Assembly (NCBI GenBank): GCA_905197115.1
Contig: CAJJXN010000074.1
Coordinates: forward strand, 1-7,090
DNA: 7,090 nt
Source: an uncultured Bacillota bacterium
GTDB taxonomy: Bacteria; Bacillota_I; Bacilli_A; RFN20; CAG-631
Direction: 5' to 3'
The notes beneath the pieces are model-generated. The model saw only the letters and a list, made by a program, of their open reading frames with translations. It was not told the DNA's origin and did not search any database. Shown in pieces: positions 1-6,592 of this stretch. How positions within the stretch are numbered: the first letter of the stretch is position 1; the number at the start of each line of letters is the position of its first letter. The translations under genes and the position numbers were made by a program.

Positions 1-10
1 TTTAACGCCC

Positions 11-116
11 GCCTCATCGTATTGAGGGTTTCTTCCCATTGTATTGAGGGGCTTCCTCATCGCATTGAAGGGGTCTTCCCGTCGCATTGAAGGGGTCTTC
101 CCATCGCATTGAGAAT
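11..116. repeat. Five-copy imperfect tandem repeat, period about 22 bp
   Basis: The hexamer TATTGA or CATTGA starts at 20, 42, 63, 85 and 107, giving steps of 22, 21, 22 and 22 bases. Between the cores lie variants of GGGGTCTTCCCATCG. The copies differ by single substitutions and one-base length changes, as in a minisatellite that expands by slippage. The array sits just past the stop codon of the MscS-like segment (on its minus-strand reading), within the higher-GC DNA, so it probably belongs to the same donor genome and not to the uvr operon organism. The short GAAG/CTTC complementarity around GGGT or ACCC could form small hairpins in RNA. There are no unique spacers, so this is not a CRISPR array. 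Its function is unknown. Confidence 0.8.
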
Positions 117-143
117 AACCTGAGAGTTCAAGAGCCTTTCATC

Positions 144-446
144 TCAACCAAGCCTTTCACGGAAATCTTCACCGGACGGTGACTGGAATACGTGCAGATC
201 AAACTCTGAAATAATAGCCAGCAGATGGTCGAAAACGTCGGACTGCAAGTCCTCGTATGGTATCCAGGATGTGGTTGCAGAAAAGAAATACAGTTCCAAC
301 GGTATACCGTGGTCGGTAGGTTGAAGCTGACGCACCATACAGGTCATATCATGATTTACACCCGGATGGCTCTTCAAGTAGCAATTCAGGTAAGCACGGA
401 AGACACCGAGATTCGTCTGGCGACGCCCGTTCACAAGGATGGAGTT
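144..446 (-). CDS. C-terminal fragment of MscS/YbdG-type mechanosensitive channel (foreign segment)
   Basis: These 100 codons, read in the uvrB frame, encode NSILVNGRRQTNLGVFRAYL, then HPGVNHDMTCMVRQLQPT, IPLELYFFS, WIPYEDLQSDVFDHLLAIIS and a short FQSPSG end. This is the cytoplasmic C-terminal domain of the YbdG/YnaI-like branch of MscS small-conductance mechanosensitive channels; the NGRR.TN.G.FRAYL and MVRQLQP motifs are typical. The membrane and pore portions are absent. Codons such as CTG, CCG, GTC, TTC and GAC are common here but rare in the neighbouring genes, and hand-counted lines have about 45-48% GC against about 17-32% in uvrB lines. The stop is TGA, whereas every native gene here ends in TAA. 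The best reading is the 3' end of a Bacteroidetes mscS-family gene joined artificially to uvrB. Family assignment is by recalled motifs, and the taxon is inferred from codon style. Confidence 0.8.
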   Translation of the reverse strand, partial: NSILVNGRRQTNLGVFRAYLNCYLKSHPGVNHDMTCMVRQLQPTDHGIPLELYFFSATTSWIPYEDLQSDVFDHLLAIISEFDLHVFQSPSGEDFRERLG

Positions 447-2198
447 ATCGATATGATGTTCTTCATTATATTGCATTTGAATGGCTCTTCTTCTTGCTGT
501 TTCCTTCAAAGCTTTGTCCATAGAATCTGTTATTTTATCAGCATACATGATAACTTCCCCATGCGCATTGCGCGCTGCTCTACCAATAATTTGAATTAAA
601 GAACGTTCACCTCTTAAAAAGCCTTCTTTATCTGCATCTAATATTGCAATTAAAGAAACTTCCGGTAAATCCAAACCTTCTCTTAATAAATTAATACCGA
701 CTAATACATCATATTTACCTTTTCTTAATTCATATAAAATTTGTGTTCTTTCAAGCGTTTTAATTTCGCTATGCATATAAACGACTTTTAATCCATAATT
801 TTTAAGATATTTCGTTAATTCTTCTGCCATGCGAATCGTTAAAGTTGTAATTAAAGTTCGTTCATTACGTTGAATTCTTTCTTTTATTTTCACCATTAGA
901 TCATCAATTTGACCTAAAGTAGGTAAAACTTGCACGAGAGGATCTAATAATCCTGTAGGGCGAATAATTTGTTGAACAAAGTGATGCTCAACTTTATCTA
1001 ATTCATAATCACCCGGCGTAGCAGAAACAAAAATTGCTTGCTTAATCTTACTTTCGAATTCTTCAAAACGTAAGGGTCGATTATCTAATGCACTTGGCAA
1101 ACGAAAACCATAATTCACAAGGGTCTCTTTTCTTGAACGATCTCCTAAATACATTCCTCGAATTTGCGGTAAAGATACATGTGACTCATCTACAACTAAT
1201 AAAAAATCATCCCCAAAATAATCAAATAAAGAATAAGGTTGTTCATTTTCTTGTCTACCATCAATATGCCTAGAATAATTTTCGATTCCTGAACAAATTC
1301 CAAATTCCATCAAATATTCAATATCGTGTAAAGTTCTTTGTTTTAATCTTTCGTATTCTAAAACTTTACCTTCATTTTCAAATTGTTTTAAACGAATATT
1401 TAATTCTTCTTTTATTTTTTCACAAGCTTTTTGTATTTTTTTTCGTTGACTAATATGTTCATACGCAGGAAATAACGAAAAAAAAGGAATTTTCTTTTTT
1501 GTTTTTTTCGTAAGTGGATCGACTAGAGAAATTTGTTCAATTACATCGTCAAAAAATTCTACGCGAACAATTTCTTCATCATTATTAATCGGAGCTAGTT
1601 CTAAAACATCTCCTTTAAAAGAAAAAGTGCCTCGCGATTGCTCCATATCATTGCGCGTATATTGTGCCTCAACTAAACTTTCGATTAATTTTTTACGATC
1701 ATATCTTTCATTTAAGCGAAAATCTAAGATTAAATCTTTATAATCTTCAGGATTTGATAAAGAATAAATCGCAGCAACGGATGCCACCACAATCGTATCT
1801 TTACGAGATAATACCGAACTAACCGCGGAGCTTCTCATCAATTCAATTTCCATATTTGTGGTAGCTGTTTTATCAATATAAGTATCAGTTTGTGGTAAAT
1901 ATGCTTCGGGCTGATAAAAATCAAAGTTAGATACAAAATATTCCACACGGTTATGAGGGAAAAGTTCTTTAAATTCGGCATAAAGTTGGCCTGCTAAAGT
2001 TTTATTATGTACTAAAACTAAAGTAGGTTTGTTTACTTTTTCAATTACATTTCCAATCGTAAAAGTTTTACCTGTACCTGTCGCACCAAGTAAAACCTGA
2101 AATTTTTTGTTTTCTAATATTCCTTTGGTTAATTCTTCAATGGCTTGAGGTTGATCTCCTGTTGGTTGAAAACGAGAGATAAGTTCAAATTTTTCCAT
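144..2198 (-). CDS. uvrB: UvrB excinuclease subunit with foreign MscS-like C-terminus (chimeric ORF)
   Basis: UvrB is the damage-verifying helicase-like subunit of the UvrABC nucleotide excision repair nuclease. It is loaded onto lesions by UvrA and recruits UvrC. Residues 1 to about 578 are ordinary UvrB: Walker A GATGTGKT at 38-45, the beta-hairpin region (YQPEAYLP at 95-102, then TATTNMEIELMRSSA at 111-125), DESH at 337-340, the VSATPGDYE segment near 391, REGLDLPEVSLIAILDADKEGF near 506-527 and GRAARN at 539-544. After YNEEH the family normally continues into a linker and a UVR coiled-coil domain that binds UvrC. Here residues 585-684 instead match the MscS/YbdG channel C-terminus. Start: ATG at 2198, with GGAGG eight bases upstream, directly following the peptidase stop codon, so translation is probably coupled. 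The total of 684 codons is close to normal UvrB length only by coincidence. The UvrB identity is certain. The 3' end is probably an assembly artefact and the true end of the gene is missing. Confidence 0.93.
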   Translation of the reverse strand: MEKFELISRFQPTGDQPQAIEELTKGILENKKFQVLLGATGTGKTFTIGNVIEKVNKPTLVLVHNKTLAGQLYAEFKELFPHNRVEYFVSNFDFYQPEAYLPQTDTYIDKTATTNMEIELMRSSAVSSVLSRKDTIVVASVAAIYSLSNPEDYKDLILDFRLNERYDRKKLIESLVEAQYTRNDMEQSRGTFSFKGDVLELAPINNDEEIVRVEFFDDVIEQISLVDPLTKKTKKKIPFFSLFPAYEHISQRKKIQKACEKIKEELNIRLKQFENEGKVLEYERLKQRTLHDIEYLMEFGICSGIENYSRHIDGRQENEQPYSLFDYFGDDFLLVVDESHVSLPQIRGMYLGDRSRKETLVNYGFRLPSALDNRPLRFEEFESKIKQAIFVSATPGDYELDKVEHHFVQQIIRPTGLLDPLVQVLPTLGQIDDLMVKIKERIQRNERTLITTLTIRMAEELTKYLKNYGLKVVYMHSEIKTLERTQILYELRKGKYDVLVGINLLREGLDLPEVSLIAILDADKEGFLRGERSLIQIIGRAARNAHGEVIMYADKITDSMDKALKETARRRAIQMQYNEEHHIDNSILVNGRRQTNLGVFRAYLNCYLKSHPGVNHDMTCMVRQLQPTDHGIPLELYFFSATTSWIPYEDLQSDVFDHLLAIISEFDLHVFQSPSGEDFRERLG
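447..464 (-). other. Chimeric junction between uvrB and MscS-family coding DNA
   Basis: The minus-strand bases GAAGAACATCATATCGAT encode EEHHID (residues 579-584). On the UvrB side, YNEEH followed by a hydrophobic residue is the conserved sequence just before the family's linker. On the other side, DNSILVNGRR belongs to the MscS-like domain. Base composition, codon usage and protein family all switch within this stretch. A short sequence shared by the two parent genes would explain both the position of the join and why it stays in frame. That sharing is inferred, because neither parent sequence is available here. Confidence 0.7.
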
Positions 2199-3668
2199 TT
2201 AATGAGCCTCCAAGATTTGTTTTGTTCGATTTAGATATTGATTATCGAATTGAGTGATTTCAAGAGCATACTGACTTGCTAAAATACGCAAAAATAATTC
2301 ATCAATTTTTCCATTCGTTTCTAATTGATTTTGTTGTTGAATTTGAACGACTAAATTTTGGGTATTTATATCAAAGTATCCATCTTCTCGTAAATTTTGT
2401 TGATAAAGATGATTTAATAAAATTTGAATTTGCTTTAAGTTGTTCACATCAACTTGATCAAATTCTAAATTGATTTTAGAATCTAACCATGTTTTAGATA
2501 GCAAAGAATACGTTTCGTTTTCAACTATTTTATCTTCATTTGTTGTAGGTTGAAATCCTACTTTTTGAATCCATTGATTGTCAGGCGTGAACCATTTTGC
2601 AAATGTATATTGAAAATCATATTGAGGAGTTAAATTGATTGTCCGTTGTGCAATCCCTTTCCCATAAGTATTATTTCCTATGATTACTAAGTTATCAAAA
2701 TAATAATCTAACCATCCAATTAACATTTCAGAAGCAGAAGCCGTATTTTCATTCATATAAATAAAAATTTGATCAAATGTATATTTTTGTTTTGTTTTTG
2801 TTTTGTAATAAGTCTTTGATTTATCTTTAATTTCTAAACTTGATATTAATTTTTTAGCAGGCAAAAGCAAATCACATATTTGAACTAAAGAGTCTAAAGC
2901 TCCACCACCATTATTGATTAAATCTAAAATCAGATATTTTTTTTCTTGATTTTGATTAAAAATAAAATCTAATTCATCGACTGTATTTTTCCCAGTAATA
3001 TTACTTACAAAACCATCCAATTTTACATATAATGTATCTTTTAAATCACAAGGATACGTGTAGGCGGTTGGGTAATAAAAGCGTTCAAAAGTAACTTCTA
3101 TTTCTAAAAATTCATTTAAGTTATATGGGTATCGACTCACTAATAAAGTAATAGAATCATTTATTTCTCCATTTAAATACTTAGAATAATCTTCAAAAAT
3201 TCGTGTATTATCTTTTAATTGCACACCACAAATTAAATCATACATTTGAAGTCCAGCTTTATAGGCTGGTGAATTGGGATATACTGTTTTTACTAATTGA
3301 TAGTTAGAATTAAAACAATTTCGAATTTTTACTCCCATTTTTCCTGTATTGTCAACAACTGCTGGTTGTCTTTTAATCAAATAAGTATATGGATCTAACA
3401 TTTTTTCATGATCTAATTGCGCAACACTAGAAATAAATTGAGCAATAGGTGCATCTTCATAGGAATCATAATAAACTTCAGAGTACCATTCTTTTTCTAA
3501 AATTTTGAGTACTTTTGTAACATGAGCATATTCATTCTTAGGTGTTCCTATTTTTAACCCCAACATAAAACCAACAAAAGTAGCCAACAAACAAAAGATT
3601 AAGATATAGATTGTTTTTGTTGTGTGCTTTTGCTTTTTGAGTTCATTTTGAAGCGTTTCATTATCCAT
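2199..3668 (-). CDS. S41 family C-terminal-processing peptidase (CtpA/CtpB-like), membrane anchored
   Basis: This is a serine protease of the carboxyl-terminal-processing family, which cleaves envelope proteins outside the membrane using a Ser-Lys dyad. Numbered from the ATG at 3668 (489 aa), there is a basic N-terminus and one membrane segment at about 19-42 (IYILIFCLLATFVGFMLGL). A PDZ-like domain spans about 108-180 (GVKI...VYPNSPAYKAGLQMYDLI). The protease core includes LILDLINNGGGALD near 246-259, TASASEML with likely nucleophile Ser311, and YGKGIAQ with Lys337. The final 90 residues resemble a peptidoglycan-binding-like helical repeat (NLKQIQILLNHLY...REDGYFD). A GTG at 3680 could add four residues but has no Shine-Dalgarno. 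The ATG overlaps the whiA stop and follows GGTGAT, so it is preferred. The substrate is unknown. In Bacillus a ctpB gene also lies near uvrBA, which fits the context. Confidence 0.88.
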   Translation of the reverse strand: MDNETLQNELKKQKHTTKTIYILIFCLLATFVGFMLGLKIGTPKNEYAHVTKVLKILEKEWYSEVYYDSYEDAPIAQFISSVAQLDHEKMLDPYTYLIKRQPAVVDNTGKMGVKIRNCFNSNYQLVKTVYPNSPAYKAGLQMYDLICGVQLKDNTRIFEDYSKYLNGEINDSITLLVSRYPYNLNEFLEIEVTFERFYYPTAYTYPCDLKDTLYVKLDGFVSNITGKNTVDELDFIFNQNQEKKYLILDLINNGGGALDSLVQICDLLLPAKKLISSLEIKDKSKTYYKTKTKQKYTFDQIFIYMNENTASASEMLIGWLDYYFDNLVIIGNNTYGKGIAQRTINLTPQYDFQYTFAKWFTPDNQWIQKVGFQPTTNEDKIVENETYSLLSKTWLDSKINLEFDQVDVNNLKQIQILLNHLYQQNLREDGYFDINTQNLVVQIQQQNQLETNGKIDELFLRILASQYALEITQFDNQYLNRTKQILEAH

Positions 3669-4590
3669 TTTTATCACCACTTTTTAAAATTTCTGCTTGT
3701 TTTTTTATTTTAATAAACATATGGTTAATACCCGATTTGGTAATTGATTTATTGGTTGCCTCATTAAATTTAGCAGCTAAAGATTTCAAAGAATCTTCTG
3801 GAAATTCTTTTCTTAATTGACAAAGTATGTAAAGTTCTTCTCCTAACGATTTTAATGAAATATATTGTTCAATCGTTTGAATATCTTCTAATTGTGATTT
3901 TGCGGCTAAATTTGTGCGAACATAATTCGCAATATCACAATTCATTACACGATTATTATTGTTATAAAAGTCTCTTTGAATGCGTAAATCTTCATAAATT
4001 AGATATGTATTTGTAGCGCCAATATTACAAATAAAGTCTGCTACTTTTAAACCTTTTTTAACATAAACCACATACTGTGAACGACGCTTAATAATTTTCG
4101 CTTGAATATCAATTTTAGCCAACAATTTTACAATATCTTCTGCATATCCTTCATTCAAAACACTGAATTCTAAATGATAATTGGCTACCGAAGGATCATT
4201 TACACTTCCACATCCCATAAAAACGCCAGCTAAATAAGAACGAACACGATTTTCATCTTTTAAAAGTTCTTTTACGTTTATATCTTCCAATAAATTTAAA
4301 TCAGCCATCACTTGTTGTGCATTTTCATTAATTATAACTGAGTAGATTGTTTTCTTTTGTAATTTCATTGTTTTAGAAATCGTTGTTTTAGGATGAAATT
4401 GGTAAGTTTGTACAATATAGCGATAAACTTTTTGCGTAATTTTGGAATTTTCACTTTTAAATGTTAATAATAATCGATTAGAGGAAATCGTTATATTCCC
4501 TGCACATTTAAAAAGAGCAGCGATTTCATCTTTTTCATATTCTGAATGAATTAAAGCCAATTCATCCTTTACTTGAGAAGAAAAAGACAT
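3661..4590 (-). CDS. whiA: WhiA family DNA-binding regulator
   Basis: WhiA is a conserved Gram-positive protein with a homing-endonuclease-like N-terminal part that has lost nuclease activity and a C-terminal helix-turn-helix. In Streptomyces it activates sporulation genes; in Bacillus it influences cell division and chromosome segregation. The predicted product has 309 residues, normal for the family (about 310-330). The start MSFSSQVKDELALI matches the family N-terminus. The LAGLIDADG-like core shows RSYLAGVFMGCGSVNDP at about 117-133, followed by YHLEFSV. The C-terminal HTH lies at about 255-303 and contains SLKSLAAKFNEA and KSGINHMFIKIKKQAEIL. Upstream in-frame GTG 4599 and ATG 4596 are too close to the AAAGGAG site, so ATG 4590 is chosen. 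The gene follows trxB by 15 bases and overlaps the peptidase start by 8. Its usual partners rapZ and yvcK (mgfK) are not between trxB and whiA here. Confidence 0.93.
   Translation of the reverse strand: MSFSSQVKDELALIHSEYEKDEIAALFKCAGNITISSNRLLLTFKSENSKITQKVYRYIVQTYQFHPKTTISKTMKLQKKTIYSVIINENAQQVMADLNLLEDINVKELLKDENRVRSYLAGVFMGCGSVNDPSVANYHLEFSVLNEGYAEDIVKLLAKIDIQAKIIKRRSQYVVYVKKGLKVADFICNIGATNTYLIYEDLRIQRDFYNNNNRVMNCDIANYVRTNLAAKSQLEDIQTIEQYISLKSLGEELYILCQLRKEFPEDSLKSLAAKFNEATNKSITKSGINHMFIKIKKQAEILKSGDKNG
3673..3678 (-). promoter_or_regulatory. Ribosome binding site deciding the S41 peptidase start
   Basis: GGTGAT on the minus strand is followed by AAAA and the ATG at 3668. This site lies inside the last codons of whiA. 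It favours ATG 3668 over the GTG at 3680, which it overlaps or follows and so cannot serve. The spacing is slightly short, so confidence is moderate. Confidence 0.55.
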
Positions 4591-4600
4591 GCCCATCACG

Positions 4601-4608
4601 CTCCTTTA
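4601..4608 (-). promoter_or_regulatory. whiA ribosome binding site overlapping trxB stop
   Basis: The minus strand reads TAAAGGAG, in which the TAA is the trxB stop codon. The distance from GGAG to ATG 4590 is 10 bases, against 4 to ATG 4596 and 1 to GTG 4599. This supports the MSFSS start. The overlap with the trxB stop suggests translational coupling. Confidence 0.7.
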
Positions 4609-5517
4609 CATTTTTAATTTTTCTACAATATGTTGTCCTGCAATCGCCCCATCATTACAAGCGGTAACCACTTGTCGAAGTTGCTTTGCAATTACATCTC
4701 CTGCAGCATAGATTCCTTCTATTTGTGTTTCCATATTTTGATTTACAAGAATATATCCTTTTTCATCTGTAATATTTAAATCTTTCACAAAATCTGTAGC
4801 AGGATTACTTCCGATAAATGGGAAAATACCATCTACATTTAAATAAAGACTATCTTTATTTTCCTCATTTATAATTGTTATTCCATTTAGTTTCTTTTCA
4901 CCATGAAGAGTTTTAACTACATAAGGTGTTTTACATAATATATTCGGTGTTTTAATCATTTTATTGATGAGCAGCTCACTTGCACGAAATGTGTTTTTAC
5001 GATGAACCAAAATAACTTCATGAGCATAATTAGACAAATAAATTGCTTCTTTTAAAGCACTATCCCCACCGCCAATTACAGCAATCGTTTTCCCTTGGTA
5101 AAGTTTTGCATCACACACTGCGCAATAAGAAATTCCATTTCCATAAAAGATATCTTCTTTATCTAAACCTAATTTTTTATTTTGCGTGCCTGTTGCAATG
5201 ATAATTGCTCTGGCTTTGTATTTTGAATCATCAGTTATGACCACTTTACAATTTTTTTTATTTTCAATTTTTAAAACATTTCCATATTTATAAGTTGCAT
5301 TCAAAGATAACACTTGTTCAAACATATTATAAGCAAGGGTTGCTCCTTCAACATGAATCATTCCTGGCCAATTTGAAATATCACTCGTCTTTACAACTTT
5401 CCCACCTGGAGTATCGCTTTCTAAAACTAAAGTATTTAAATTACCACGAGTTGTATAAATAGCAGCACTTAAACCGGCAGGGCCTGCGCCAATAATAATG
5501 ACATCATATGTTTCCAT
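4606..5517 (-). CDS. trxB: Thioredoxin reductase (NADPH, FAD-dependent)
   Basis: This cytosolic flavoenzyme transfers electrons from NADPH through FAD and a redox disulfide to thioredoxin, keeping protein thiols reduced. The 303 residues match the low-molecular-weight bacterial type. The FAD-binding motif GAGPAG is at 10-15. IATGTQ near 108-112 is the usual mid-domain motif. The redox-active CAVC has Cys132 and Cys135. The NADPH-binding motif is IGGGDSALKEA near 148-158, with HRKNTFRA at 172-179 contacting the NADP phosphate. The C-terminal FAD motif is GIYAAGDV at 268-275. The CxxC and the HRxxxxRA motif separate it from ferredoxin-NADP reductase-like paralogues. The start is ATG 5517 with AGGTGAA just upstream. 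The gene lies 19 bases after lgt, and the lgt-trxB neighbourhood is common in Bacillota. Nothing unusual is seen. Confidence 0.96.
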   Translation of the reverse strand: METYDVIIIGAGPAGLSAAIYTTRGNLNTLVLESDTPGGKVVKTSDISNWPGMIHVEGATLAYNMFEQVLSLNATYKYGNVLKIENKKNCKVVITDDSKYKARAIIIATGTQNKKLGLDKEDIFYGNGISYCAVCDAKLYQGKTIAVIGGGDSALKEAIYLSNYAHEVILVHRKNTFRASELLINKMIKTPNILCKTPYVVKTLHGEKKLNGITIINEENKDSLYLNVDGIFPFIGSNPATDFVKDLNITDEKGYILVNQNMETQIEGIYAAGDVIAKQLRQVVTACNDGAIAGQHIVEKLKM

Positions 5518-5536
5518 GCTTTCACCTTGCTTTCAT

Positions 5537-6502
5537 TTATTTACAATTTTTTTCTAACTTTCTTTTTTCTAAAATTTCTTGTTTCTTTTGTTGAATTAAT
5601 TCTTGATGACGCTTTGCTTTTTCTTCTTGTAAAATAAGCGTTTGTTTATTTATGTATAAATTATCAAATGTTTTGTCTTTAAAGTAAATTCTTCCAAAAA
5701 TCATGATAGTTAAACCAATCGCTATAAATAAAACCGACGTGGCTACACTGAATTTAATTCCAAATAAAGTCATAATAAATTCTTCTTCTCTAAATGGTTC
5801 CATAATTCCTCTTACAATTCCATACCACAATAAATAGCATGCACATAAATCTCCAGGTTTACGATATTTTTTCCAAAAATTACGTAAAATAATAGCAATT
5901 AAAATAAAACCGATAAAATTTAAAACCGATTCATATAAAAATAGCGGATGATTTACTTCTCCAATGGAACAAGCAGAATCCGAAGCATTTTCTAAAATAA
6001 AATTAGGGATAAACCATAGTTTACTTTGAGCAATACATCTTCCATAGACTTCTTGATTCATAAAGTTACCCCATCTACCAACAAACTGTCCAATCAATAC
6101 ACTTGGAACAATTGTGTCTAAATGGTATGTAAATGGCACTTCTTTATATCTTTTACGAAAATAAATTAATCCAAAAATAATTCCTGCTATAACTCCACCA
6201 TGAATAGCTAATCCACCCGTTACTGGATTAATAATATATAATAAATCTTTTCCAACAAATTCATCTAAATCACCTAAAACATACCATAAACGAGCACCTA
6301 TAATAGCAATTGGAATGACTAAAACAAAAAATGAATCATACATAGCTGGGTTTTTTCCATCTTTTTTTAACAAATGGCGTGTCCATAAAAAAGATAAAAT
6401 TGCCCCTGTTAAAATAAAAATTGCATACCATTTAATATCTAGACTTCCAATACGAATCGCTGTACTTCGATCAGGACGAAAATTGATTCCAGCAAGAAAC
6501 AT
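5537..6502 (-). CDS. lgt: Prolipoprotein diacylglyceryl transferase
   Basis: Lgt moves diacylglycerol from phosphatidylglycerol to the lipobox cysteine of prolipoproteins, the first step of lipoprotein maturation, in the cytoplasmic membrane. The product has 321 residues and several membrane segments: about 23-40, 55-76, 95-113, 131-140, 190-208, 218-232 and 253-270. Diagnostic motifs are GGLAIHGGVIAG (His101), the Lgt signature GRWGNFMNQEVYG at 142-154 (Arg143, Asn146, Glu151), HPLFLYES near 185-192 and YGIVRGIMEPFRE near 227-239. After the last membrane segment there is a charged, Lys/Glu/Gln-rich tail (about 275-321), longer than in the E. coli enzyme and probably a cytoplasmic helix. The start is ATG 6502 with GAGGTG five bases upstream. 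It is the first gene of the operon, read from the promoter in the gap after uvrA. Confidence 0.96.
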   Translation of the reverse strand: MFLAGINFRPDRSTAIRIGSLDIKWYAIFILTGAILSFLWTRHLLKKDGKNPAMYDSFFVLVIPIAIIGARLWYVLGDLDEFVGKDLLYIINPVTGGLAIHGGVIAGIIFGLIYFRKRYKEVPFTYHLDTIVPSVLIGQFVGRWGNFMNQEVYGRCIAQSKLWFIPNFILENASDSACSIGEVNHPLFLYESVLNFIGFILIAIILRNFWKKYRKPGDLCACYLLWYGIVRGIMEPFREEEFIMTLFGIKFSVATSVLFIAIGLTIMIFGRIYFKDKTFDNLYINKQTLILQEEKAKRHQELIQQKKQEILEKRKLEKNCK

Positions 6503-6507
6503 AAAAA

Positions 6508-6536
6508 CACCTCATTTCATATACATAATCTTACCA
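6508..6536 (-). promoter_or_regulatory. Likely lgt operon promoter (extended -10) and ribosome binding site
   Basis: The minus strand has TGGTAAGAT at 6536-6528, an extended -10 element (TG, one base, TAAGAT). GAGGTG at 6513-6508 is the lgt Shine-Dalgarno. The start point would fall near 6521, giving a leader of about 20 bases. The -35 region has no good TTGACA match (TTTATT or nearby), which is tolerable for an extended -10 promoter. This is the only visible promoter for the five-gene operon. It is predicted by eye. Confidence 0.5.
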
Positions 6537-6538
6537 CA

Positions 6539-6563
6539 TTTAATGTTTTTAATAAACATTAAA
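6539..6563. repeat. Perfect inverted repeat over the lgt -35 region
   Basis: The arms TTTAATGTTT and AAACATTAAA (10 bp each) are separated by a 5-base centre. The element overlaps the place where the -35 of the lgt promoter should be. As RNA on the minus strand the hairpin is not followed by a U-run, so it is not a good terminator. As DNA it could be an operator for a dimeric repressor, or it may be chance symmetry in very AT-rich sequence. Confidence 0.5.
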
Positions 6564-6592
6564 AAAATAAAAGATTGCTCTTTTATTTTTTT
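6561..6592 (-). terminator. Probable intrinsic terminator of uvrA
   Basis: On the minus strand, AAAAAAATAAAAGA (6592-6579) is followed by the loop GCAA and the exact complement TCTTTTATTTTTTT (6574-6561). That gives a 14-bp stem closed by a GNRA-type tetraloop, with a 3' arm ending in seven T. The stem starts inside the last uvrA codons and includes its TAA stop (6585-6583). It has only one G-C pair, so it is weak thermodynamically, but the A-run/T-run layout is typical of AT-rich Bacillota terminators. On the plus strand the same element also ends in T's and could act in both directions. Confidence 0.65.

Noticed and set aside
11..116. Possible CRISPR array
   Set aside because: Copies are contiguous and imperfect with no unique spacers, so this is a simple tandem repeat.
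225..599. Plus-strand open frame of 124 codons
   Set aside because: It lies opposite uvrB and the MscS-like segment, crosses the chimeric junction, has no recognisable domain and reads as an antisense shadow.
144..2198. A genuine new UvrB-channel fusion system
   Set aside because: The joined part lacks the channel's membrane and pore domains, comes from DNA of different composition and replaces a needed UVR domain. A chimera explains all of this more simply.
1088..2473. Short plus-strand open frames at 1088-1273 and 2276-2473
   Set aside because: Both are antisense to well-conserved coding sequence (uvrB and the S41 peptidase) and have no independent evidence.
3669..3680. GTG start at 3680 for the S41 peptidase
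   Set aside because: It has no Shine-Dalgarno upstream, whereas ATG 3668 follows GGTGAT and gives the usual stop-start overlap with whiA.
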